Shown here in pieces: positions 29,201-41,200 of a stretch of 64,000 bases of DNA. How positions within the stretch are numbered: position 1 is the first letter of the stretch; each line of letters starts with the position of its first letter. The notes beneath the pieces were generated by a model that did not search any database, was not told the DNA's origin, and saw nothing but the letters and a program-made list of their open reading frames with translations. A program made the translations under genes and the position numbers. Origin of the DNA: Acridotheres tristis (lineage: Eukaryota > Chordata > Aves > Passeriformes > Sturnidae); the NCBI GenBank assembly GCA_037013685.1, contig CM072905.1, positions 3,483,491 to 3,547,490 of the forward strand, read 5' to 3'.

Positions 29201-32200
29201 ACCAAAGTGGGGTCCCCAGCTACAGTAACATTCCAACAGAACAAGAATTTCCATCAAACTTTTGCTACTTGGGTTAAGCAAGGCCAGTCTTCAACAGGTA
29301 AGGAGTCATTTGTCATGGAAGGAGCATTGCTGGAGCTCAGCCTGTGTATGCATCACATCCTATACACACATCACATCTTCTCCTGATATGCAGCATTATT
29401 ACATTTCTGGTCATCTGTGCTCTTAACTCTTGCTATGCCAGAAGGACATTTCTGAGATTATACCTGTCTAGTTTTTCCTTGTTCTGACTTGCTAGGAAAC
29501 CTCATTTCTGACCTGTCTCATTCATTACTGACAGTTTTTGTACTAGTAATCATTCATGAAAGCATTCTGTGGTGTGACATACTGTTTCCAGAAAAGAACC
29601 TTTACCAAAGAAAGCATGACACATTAAAAAAAAAAAAAAAAATTAAAAATAATCCTGTAGTTTGCTGTTTCATGCTTGAAAAACAGTCATTTCATTGACT
29701 AATTATTCTGCTCTAAACCTGCCTGTTCTGTGTGCCTCAATAGCCACTAGCACAGCTGCCACCTCAGCCACAACCATTGCCAGCACAGGGCAGACCTTCC
29801 AGCTCTCAGGCAGCCCAGTAACGATGGCAGGGAAAGTGATAACTAAGCTGCCACTCCCTGCAAACAGCAAGATTGTTGCCGTCAATGTGCCATCAACTCA
29901 AGGAGGTAGGGCAAAGGGAACTGAATAAAAACTGTATTCCAGCTTGCTGCTTAATTCTCCTTTGACACTATTTTCCTGGTGAAGTAAACTGTGACGTGAA
30001 GGGGGAAAAATATTATATATATATATAAATACAAGTGTCTACAGCTTGATCCCCCCAGTGTTGCATATTTGTGTCTGTAAGGCGAAAAATGGAAGTTTTT
30101 TGCCTATAAATTATTCTGCATTTCCTAGCACAAAATTAGCTTTATTTTGAGCAATGTGGAATGAAGCATGCTTTTTTTTTTTTTTTTTTTGTTATCTAAA
30201 ATCAACAAAGCAGCTTTCTTCACAAAAATATTAATGCCTACAGCTGCTCTTCACTGAGGAGCAGGAGTTTGGATCCGGACTAAGATTAGCATTTTTGATT
30301 CTTGCCTCAAGAAGAGGACTTAATATTTTGAGATTTGTGAATCTGTATTGAACAGAAAAGCTCAATTCTCTGTCTCCATATTTAGCATCTGAGAACATTA
30401 TGAAGACTGCAGATTTTGTATTGAAATTCCTTAGGTGACAGGAGAAGCATTGCCCGTTTTCTTCAGCATCACAGTGTTGTAGGTGAAAGGTGTTTAAACT
30501 GCTCTCCTACATTTGAAATTAATCAGATTATAGCTTTTAATGGCTGTTTAACACTAATTTGTGGCACCCTGTCAGTGCAGGGACTTCTTCGCAGTTATCA
30601 TCAAACTGATCTTTGTGAAGATTCACACTTTCCTTAATCTTTTCTAAAATATCTGTTTCTTAACTTAAAATGTAGTTGGACTATTGACAAAGAATAATGC
30701 TGCTTCTTTTTATAATATGACAAAGGCTTTCCCAAGAAATGTTGAAAGACTCAAGGGTGTTCTAGAATCCTGGAGACTTGAGTTCTAAATGCCATCCTGG
30801 AGTTGCATTTACTTCTTTTGCTGGCCATTGTGTCATTAATGAATTCTCAATTTTTCTTTAATTAGGTGTGGTTCAAGTTCAGCAAAAGGTATTGGGTATC
30901 ATTCCATCAACTACAGGTGCAAGTCAAACCTTTACTTCATTCCAGCCAAGGACAGCAACTGTAACCATTAGGCCAAACACCACAGGAACGTTAGGAACAA
31001 CAAGCACTTCACAAGTAAGATGTTTTTCTGGTTATTTAACTCAAAAAAACGTGGGTGCATAGACTTGAAGTTATTGGCAGATATTAAAAGTTCTGGCTAA
31101 TCCCTTTTCAATGTTTTTGACTCGTCTCAGCAATGGTGTGTATGGATCCTTTATTCCAAAGAGGTACAACACTTCCCTCCAGTTGGGAAAATTAAAACAC
31201 GTGCAGAAAAACATTGAGGGCATATTTTAGGGGCTTTTTCCCCAAGCTGACAGGTGCTCTCTGTTTGGTGTGCACAGGTAGTGCAGGGGACACCGCTGCG
31301 CCCCGGGATGACGGTGATCAGGACACCCCTGCAGCAGTCCACCCTCGGCAAGACCATCATTCGAACACCTGTAGTGGTGCAGCAAGGTATTCTGCCAGCC
31401 AGTAGGTTCACTTTAATATTTAAATTCCCAATGTGAAATCCGTGGTTTGTTTCTTCATGAATTCCTTGTGTGTCATTGTGTCCCAATGCAAAAATCCCTT
31501 GTTTTGATGCTTGACTAATGCCTTTTTCAGCTTTTGGATGTGTCTGTTGGAGGCTTTATCAATGTTATCCATCATTGACACTGGGAAATGTAGTACTTAA
31601 GTCCATTCATTTGGGAAAAAAAAAACAAGACTGGAAAACCCTAAAAACATATAGAGTAATTGTGCATTGAGAAAGCCTTCTTTTGTATGTTTTTTTTCTT
31701 AAAGAGAAGCTCAGTGTTTGAAGTGCTCATCTGCATGCAACCTTAGTTAAAATAGGAAACATTTTGCAGACGTTTTTCAATCGTACAAATGGTTTGTAAA
31801 GAAAACTTAATGTGCAAACTGCAGTGTTTGCTTCACCTGTCTGATCACCATCACACCCCATTGCAATTTGTGACTTGGAGGTTTGCTGTGCTCATGGTTA
31901 AAAAGCTGAAAACTTGTTTCTTAGCTCAAATTCTTCTCTTACAGGTCAGACACAGCAAGTGGTGACTCAGATAATCAGGGGTCAGCCTGTCTCAACAGCA
32001 ATTTCTAGTACCAGCACAGCTTCTACCAGCACTGGGCAGAAAACCATCACAAGTTCTGGAACTCCTCCTCAACAAGTTCAGCCACAGACCCCAGCACCGT
32101 CCCCTCGCCCCCAGCAGGGCCAGGTGAAGCTGACAATGGCCCAGCTCACCCAGCTCACACAAGGGCAGGTAAAGCACTGGACAGCCCCGGGTGGAAATGT

Positions 32201-35200
32201 GCTAACAGCCTTTGCATTTCAGCAGTGTAGTGCCTGTGCCCTTAAATTTATGTGTCTGGCTTTATTTAGGATGAGCACTGGCATAATTACAGACTTAAAG
32301 CAGCTTAAATAGTAAATAGATATAATAAATAAATACAAAGTAAGTAGTTTTAATAGTAAAGTTTTAACTCTTGCTTCCTGTTGTATTTCCCTGTAAGTAA
32401 CTGGCATCAGGAGTGTTCAGCAGCATGGAAAAAAAATCTTTAATAGCAGTAAGGGACATAATTATTCTGTATAGCCTGCTTTGTAGACATTCAGATCATA
32501 ATTTTGAGTACTTGGCTTTTGATTTGATGTGAAGATTTAGTTTTCATTCATGCTATCCAGCATCTCAGAGGAAAAATTGCAGTATCTGTGAGCAGAGGAG
32601 GAAAAAGTTCTAAAACTTCTGCTCAGATCATGAAGGTCTGTTGGTAAAAAATAAGTTTAGAGTCGGTTTTTGGGTAAAAATAAATTTTTGTGATTTACCA
32701 CAATATCTGTAAATAAATAGATATCAATAATACATATAAATGATTACAATGTACAGACTGCTTATTGCCAGATAAGTTTTTTTTTTGGTGGAACAAGACT
32801 TGGAGTTTACACTGAAGGGGAGGGTAGGTTTAGATTAGATATTGGGAGGAAATTCTTCATTTTGAGGTTGGGGAGGCTCTGGCACAGTTTGGCCAGAGAA
32901 GCTGTGGCTGCCCCATCCCTGGAAGTGTCCAAGGCCAGGTTGGAGGGGGCTTGGAGCAACCTGGGGTAGTGGAAGGTGTGGGTGGAATTGGGTGATCTTT
33001 AAGGTCCCTCCCAGCCTAAACCATTCTGTGATTCTAAAGAGTTTCTACATCAAAACTCAGAGTTGTTGTGTTGTGTTCCGTGGGTTCACAAAATGTGTAA
33101 CTCCAGCCTAGTCTGTTGGTGATAGAATTGTTGAAAGAGTCCTTGAGTATTTCATGATCTCAGATGCTAGTTTTGGATTTTAGGAGTGTGGTATGTGATA
33201 AAAGTACTGAATTCTGGAATCCAAACCCCTAATTGTTCTGATTTTCTGCAAAGTCTGTCTGAGAATTATATCACTAATACATCAATATTAACTTTTTTTT
33301 AGGGTGGCAGTCAAGGCTTAACTGTGGTAATTCAGGGACAAGGTCAAACTACTGGTCAGTTACAATTAATCCCTCAGGGTGTGACTGTAATACCTGGTCC
33401 AGGACAGCAGCTTATGCAAGCAGCTATGCCAAATGGTACAATTCAGAGATTTCTGTTCACCCCACTACCAGCAGCTGCTACTACAGCTAGCACAACTACA
33501 ACCACCGTTTCTACTTCAACCTCGGGTAAGCATTGTTCTGCTCAGCAGGAAAAAAAGCTTCCATTTCAATAGCATGGGAGTATTTATGCAGCTGGAGGTT
33601 GTCTATTAGTGGAGTAAATTTGTCGGAAGTGTATTGCAGAGTCTGTTGAGTTCCTGCGTAGAGCTTTGCAGTAGTTCAGAGGGTTTGGGTTGTAGGCTCA
33701 TAGTTCAATGGACATTTCCAGTTAATGGACTCCTCATTTGTGTGTTCACAGCTGCTGGGGAAGCGAAGCCGGCTCTGCAGGCGCCTCCGGCAGCGGCCGT
33801 GCCCGCGGGGCAGGGCCAGCCCCAGGGCCAGCCCCAGGGCGCTCAGCCCCAGGGCGCTCAGCCCGAGGCCCCGAGCCAGCCCGAGGCTGCCGGCGACTCC
33901 GCGGCCCCTCCCGAAGCTCAGCCCTCCAAATCTCCGGCTCAGTCTCCAGTGCAGGCTCCGGGGCTCTCTCCAGCGCCAGGCCCGATGCAGCCGCCGCCCG
34001 CGGGCCTGCCCCCAGGCCAGGCCCAGGCTCAGCATCCAGCTCAGGTGCAAACTCCAACCCGACAACCCAGTCCAATGTGGCCCCACGCTCCCATACAAAT
34101 TCCAGCTCTGCTGCAGCAATCGCAGCCTCGGGTTCAGACCTTGGGCTCAACCCTTGCAAGTACTCAAACTTTAAATCAGGTTCCTCTGCAGTGCCTAGCT
34201 CATCCTCAGCTGCCTCCAACAAGTGTTACAGCAGTGCCTCAGCTCCGGCAGCAAGTGGAAATCCTGTCTTGGCTGCAGCCGTGTGTTGTGGCTCAGATCC
34301 GAGCCCAGCAGGGCAGCGTGCCCCACATCAAGCTTCAGTTACCTCTTGAGGTCCAGCACAGTAGCCCAGCACAGGCTCAGCAGATGGCCAGTGTGGTGAC
34401 AGTGCAAGCAGCTAGTGTGCAGGAGCAGCTGCACAGAGTTCAGCAGCTCAGGGAGCAGCAGCAGAAGAAAAAGCAGCAACAGATAGAAATTAAACGTGAG
34501 CACATCCTTCAGGCTTCTAATCAAAGTGACATTATCCAGAAACAGGTAAAGTTAACAGAAGGAAATTAACACCTAATGAATGAAAGAAATCTAATTTGAA
34601 ATGCCTGTTCTTGTTAACAATGTTAATACATTTGATAGGCAGTTAATTTGTTTCTTTCAAAGATAGTGCACGATTTCTGTTGGCAATTTAATGACATGTT
34701 CCAAGTTAATTCTGCACATCAAGTCACTTGTACCGTGTTTGCATTCTTCTGTCACCTTGATTCAGTTTACCATTAGCTGCTGGGACAAATCCATCTCTAT
34801 TCTCAATTCAGGAAAGATAGGTGAGAGCTAGGAGAGCTGATGGACAGAACACACGTGCAGTACTTTCATTACCTGAAAACTGAGGTTCCAAAGAGGTATC
34901 TGAAATGTGATGCTGTTGGATGGCTGCGGGGCTTAAAAAATATATAATTAACACTTTTAAAATAAAACAACTGAGAAAATACAGCCAATTTACATTTACT
35001 CCCTGGGTTCAAACTTGACATAAGCAAAATATCCTGATGTGGGGATGGTGGTGTTCTTTTTCAATGTTCAAATAATTGTTTTCAATAAGCTCTGCTCCCC
35101 TGATAAAATCAACTTTATTTTGTCACTCGGTGAAATAAATTACACTGTAACTTAGGAAATGTTCTGGTTCTCCCCATAATACCGTGAAATCTTAGCTAAG

Positions 35201-38200
35201 TTTTCATCTTTTATTTTGATTCTGTATCATCCTGCAGGTGGTTATGAAGCAGAATGCTGTCATAGAACATTTGAAACAGAAGAAGACACTGACTCCAGCT
35301 GAGAGGGAAGAAAATCAGAGGTGAATGTGCATCACATAGATGTCAATAGATAGTGCATGCATAGATGTCAATTTTTTCATTTATGACATCATTTAATGGT
35401 ATCATAATGAAATGCTGGTCTGTCAAAACCTGCTTAAATAAGTGTTGCTATTTAAAATTCGTTAGAGTAACTCTTAAAAGTGACTTTCATAATTATCTTC
35501 ATTGCATCTTGCATAATCTCAATTTTATTTTGATAATATGTTTTTTTTAAGTAATGTTACATATTGTATTTGAAGATGGCCACAGTTTTTAAGTTCAGGT
35601 AAAGGAACACAGAATGAAGAATTAATGCTTCTGCTGAAAAAAAAAAAAAAAAAAAAGCCTGGGTTTTGTTTGTCCTTTATCATGGCCATGTGTTTCCATT
35701 CTTGTCCCTGCACATCCCACTCTACAGAAGGAGCTGAAGAGTTGGAAGACAGATTGTCAAACTGAGAGATTTTATGCTTGAAGCTTCTAAACAGAAGTTT
35801 GGACTGGTTGTCATTTGTCTTGGGATTATTTTGACTCCTTTTCACACATACAGTTGCTCCAATTAGATAATCACAAGTGTGTGTGAGGTACTAAGAAAAA
35901 GAAGAATATGTTCTATAAAATTTTGATCATCAAATCACAAGCTCAGTTGATTACAACATTATCCCTGGGTGCCACTCCTTTACTGTTCACAGTTTCATAA
36001 GGAAAAAGATGTATTGGATATGCTCTTCATTTCGTGGTGTCAGACAGCCAAATAGGTGTTTTGACTGAAAAAAAGTCCAATTTAAGAGAAAGATGAAAAA
36101 AATAGTTCTAATGAGCTTGGTTGGTGGTGCAGCTGCCTTACCATCTCACTGATTTATTCTTCTTCAAAAATACAATGTGGGGACCTTTAGTCTGTGAAGA
36201 AAACAGACTAAACCAAGTAGATACAGTGCAGGTATAAAGAGAAAACGAAACAAAATTGTGTGGCCCTACGAATATTTATCTACATATTCCATTTGTCATC
36301 AAAATCCAGCTGTCTGTCAAAATGTCTGAGGCCACAGTTGCCAGCAGCTGCTTGTCCTGGCCATTGCAATTCTGCTTTTCCTCTCAGCTCAGTGGGAGTT
36401 GTTTTTCATGGTCACTCTGGCAACGAGAAGCATTTGGTTTTCTAATGGTTTTGGAAAAGAATGGAGAAGGGAAAAGTAAATTCAGAAGAACCTAAATACA
36501 TTCATTTTCTAATTAAAATATAAAGCACAATAAATGAAAGGTGCAAAACAAGTGAGCAAGAAAATAGATTTATAGTTTAAGGTACAAAAAGCAGACAAAA
36601 AACTAATCTTGAGCTGTCATTAGTGGAGAAATTGGGAACTGTTTATAGTGAATTCTATACAGTGAAAAGTGTTTGTCAGTCCTTATGCCGAAACACAAAA
36701 TCTTGGTAGTATTTCGTGGTCACTGGTGCATAGAAATGTTTGGTTTTGAAGAAGTTGCAGCCTTCCAACTCGCTTTCATCCTGCATCAGAATAAAAATCC
36801 AGCTCTTTCAAACAAATTGTGGAAACTGAATTGAGTGAAAACCTCTCTCATCCTACTAAAGCTTTGTTGGGAGTCGGATGGGGGAGGGGAGGAACAATTA
36901 GTACTCAGATCATTTAAGTGAAATTGGGACTGGCCCTCTTGAGCCTAACAAGGGGCTTGATCTCTCCCAGCAGTGCTCTGGTAAATAAGCAGGAGTGGAA
37001 GCACAGGGTGTTGCTAAATTTACCTTGTACATCTTAGGAAATACAATAATGAGCTTGCAGCGACTGGAGAATTGATTCTGCGTTATTCTGAATAAACAGG
37101 CAGCTCAGCACAATGTCCTTTTCCTTTATTTCTTCCCCAGAATGATTGTGTGCAACCAAGTGATGAAATATATTCTGGATAAGATAGACAAAGAAGAAAA
37201 ACAGGCAGCTAAGAAACGGAAGCGAGAAGAGAGCGTGGAGCAGAAGCGGAGCAAACAGAACGCGACCAAGCTCTCAGCTCTGCTTTTCAAGCACAAAGAG
37301 CAGCTGAAAGCTGAAATACTGAAAAAAAGAGCACTTCTGGACAAAGATCTACAGATTGAAGTGCAGGTAAAGACAGAGTTTCAAAGGCTAATTTGATGTT
37401 AGAGAACATTTCTGTGTTAATCTTTGTTTGCTCAGTGAGGTTTTAAGGAAATTTACAGGAAGAAGCTGTGGTTGTAGATTTCTCCAAAGCTATTTATATG
37501 TCCTTTGAGGGCCTCTTGGTTTTTTTCTGGACTGAAGTTACCTTCTTTCATGAAACAGCTTCTGATAAGTTATAGCCAGTGGGCCGTTGTAGCCCAAGAG
37601 TGTCATCCCTTAATATTATGGGAATTGTAGGTTCAGAACATGAAAAAAAATGCATCTTTAAATGGATTTAATTGTTTTCTTTTGGTTAAGATTGGGGATT
37701 TTTGCCTAGATTTTAACCCTGTCGTGCAATAATCATATGAAGTCCTTCTATTTATTCATTTAATACACTTCAGGAGGAGCTAAAGAAAGACTTGAGTAAA
37801 ATTAAGAAAGAAAAAGAAAGAGCCCAGGCAGCAGCTGCTGCTGCAGCAGCCGCAGCCGCCGCGGCCGCCGCCGCCGCCCCGCCACCACCGCCACCAGTGC
37901 CACCAGCACCGCCACAGCTGCCAGCAGCCAGCGTCACCTCCTCCTCCTCCACCACTGTCCCCGTGCCAGTCTCCTCCCAGAAGAGGAAACGAGAGGAGGA
38001 GAAAGATTCCTCAGCTTCCAAGTCCAAGAAAAAGAAAATGATTTCTACTACCTCAAAGGAAACGAAGAAGGACACAAAGCTTTACTGCATCTGTAAAACG
38101 CCTTACGACGAGTCCAAGTGAGTAGCGATGCCACAGCCCCTCCTGCATGTCCTTAGCTGTAGGTTTAGTGTCAGCTCTTAGCACCAGGCAGTGCTAGAAG

Positions 38201-41200
38201 TGGAGCTAGTGGCAGGTTATTGCAGGGATCACTGAGGTTAGAGAATAAAGTCTCTGTTTTCCACTAGCAGTTACAAATATTAACATACCCGATCGATACT
38301 GTTACTGTGCGTGGTTTAGATTGTACTCGTTTGCATGTCTCCATTGTGTGACCTTCCTGTCTCACATGCACATACTCTTTTCTGTTTTTTTCCCTCCGCT
38401 CTGTTACTCTTTCTTTTGCTCTTTTGCCTCTGCCTCAGAAGCAAGTGACAATTTGGTTTGAGCAATTTCTTGTGAAGAAGTAGCTGATGTTCTTCAGAAC
38501 TAGCTTTGGTACCGTCTTCCAATAAATGACTTTTTTTTTGTAAGGCAGTACCCAGTAACGGGGGCTCTGAGTCACTGGACTGCAGTTCACTTTGGACAAT
38601 GTTTCAGGGAGAAATGGTTTCCATACATTATTATTTACATGCTAGGATTGATAAAAGTGAGTATTTAAGCATCTGACAAAGTGAAAACTGCAGTTCTCTG
38701 TAGTTTGACTCTGACTCTGAATGAGGATAAGTATTTACTCTATGTACAGCACTTGTGAAGAAATGGTGTAAGTGCTGGAGTGGAGAATCCGGTGGGTTCC
38801 AGGGGATAGTGCTACATATTGCTGTTGAAGCTAGAGGTGACTAACAGCAGTAGTTAGCAATGGTTAACATCTGACAGCTGTGTAGAGGTGTATGTATGAT
38901 AAATTTGACTTCAGACCAATTCCAAGTGGCAATACCCAGAAGTATGAGCTGGTACCGTTTGATGGGGCTTTAAGGGCTGCTAACAGGGAAAACATAGATC
39001 CAGAGTGATGTGTTCACTCCGTGGGTCATGGTTCTTTATTCCAGGTTTAGGCCAGGACTAGGGGACCTCTTGAGGTTCCTTCTAGCCTTTTGGGGGTTTT
39101 AATTCTACCTTTTAACAAAGCTGAGATATTTGAAGTTTTTTTCACCTTGGTTTTGAGTAGCTCTGACCACTGCATTATGACTTCAGTGTGGGAAGTGGGG
39201 CTGTTCCTGGACTGCCAGTGCTGCAGGAGGAGCAGAATGATGCTCTGGCTGTTATGCCACTGTCACCTCTGAGGAGTGTCCCCAGCCTCACTTAACTTTG
39301 TGTCTGTCAGGTTTTAGGTCACCCAGTGTACCTAGGAGGGGTCCTGTTCTCTGGTTGTGATACCAGAGGTCTGTGTGCTACTGCATCTGGACTTAGTGAG
39401 TGAGCAAATTTGTTTGTCAGACTTCGTGTTGACTCCAGTGGTCATGGAGTGAATTTGGTAATTTGAACTGAGAACTGTGCTTCAGTGCACTGAAAAAATT
39501 TCAAGAAAATGAAATGTTAGTGACTCAGTAGTATCCTTAGCAATATGATTGAGCACTGCTCAATCAAAAAACTGTTTTTTGTGAATTTTAAATTTGATGT
39601 TCCTACAAGTGATGTCTGTATTGTTGAAGTACATAATCCTTTCACTGTTTGGAAAGGAATTAGTCAAGCTTTAAAACAGTTTTCTGAGAATTTTTGTAAA
39701 AATTTTTTCATATATCTGTAGGTATTGGATCATCCTCTTTGTGCTGGTGTCTCTTTTCTACTTCAGAAAAGACAGGTGTGCTACTTGAAAAGCCAAGTTG
39801 TGGTATTTCATGAATACCCTGTGTATTTTCTTTGATTTAGTAAAACCTTGTAAGTTGTTTTGTGCTGTGTATTTTATTGCAAATCTCTTGTGTTTAGCTC
39901 CCATTCATGATACTCCAGGATTATAGAGATTTGCTGATACTGTTTTCAAGGATGGTCAGTAAGGATATCTTTCTAAGATTCCTACTTAGATTCCAACTTA
40001 TTTGTTAAATCATAATGTGGCACCTGCTCCACATTGCAGTGGTAAGGTTTAGCATCTACACCTGATGCAAATGTGCTCCCACATGACCAGGAGCAGACAC
40101 AGCCCCTCTTGGGAAGGGGGCACAGGCTGAGTTGCTGCTAGTTGTCACAATCTATGTCTAGCCATTATTTATGGAAATTGGGTTGTGTGATACTTCCTTT
40201 AGGAAAAAACAGGAGAAAAAGTAGTGTCTGAGTGTCCAGGATGTGTGCAGAGGCCCAGGAAATCAGAGAGGCTTCCTGTGGAACATGGGATAGCTACTGC
40301 CCTGTTGGTGCTGTGGTGTCCCCAGGGTGCTGCCTGCAGGCTGACAGGGTGGCAGGAATTGCTACAGCAGCACTTGGCAGGGGCTTGAGGTCTCCAAAAT
40401 CCAGAAGGATGGAGGTTCTGAGTCCGCTTGCTTTTGCTTAGGCAGAGAGAATGGATGTGAGCGTCGCCCATCTGGTTGTCACTGGTTCTTAGGTGTGTTC
40501 TGAGGGGTCCATACACGAGTTACAAACATCCTGGCATAATATTTTACACTTTTGTCACATCATTCTGTGCAAGGTCCCATCCCCATGATTCTGTCCCTGG
40601 TTCCCTTCACTTTGTGTCATACCATACCTGGTTCTGTCACACAGCTGTGTCTGAGAGGAGACATTATTCACTCAAAATTCCACTTTGTCACTTTTAAGTA
40701 GTTTATTATCAGTTTTTCAGTGCACAGCCCCCCCCCCCAAAAAAAAAAACCCACCAAGATTTAAAATTGACAATCATGCTCTGACCCCATTTTCTTTTGT
40801 ATCATGTTACACCAAGATGTACCTACACACTGCTGGTTGCATGTTCTTGTAGTGTACTCGTAACTTCTAGTTGGTGTTTGCGCTTTGCTTTTGTTTTTTT
40901 AAATTAACTGAGACCTACATTTTCAAACCTTAAGGAAATGTTTCAGTGGCTTTTGAGCTGCAATTTTGAAAATGTAAACCTTTTCCTTTGGCCTTGTCTT
41001 TTTGTGCCTTTGACAGTTTTTCACACTCACATTGAAGTCAGTAGATTTTTAGCCCATATATGGTTACATATTAATATGTACATATTAATACTTGTGCATT
41101 TTGGTGAATTGTCAAATTAAAATTGACCCAAGTGACCTTACTGCCAGTCTAGCTGCAGCATGAGATGTTAGTTTGTAAGGATAGGGAGCAGAAAAGCTGA

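Noticed and set aside
33738..34349. 203-codon and minus-strand 147/158-codon frames overlapping BPTF window exon 23
   Set aside because: Shadow frames caused by high GC; only the Pro/Gln frame keeps phase with both neighbours and matches conserved BPTF downstream.
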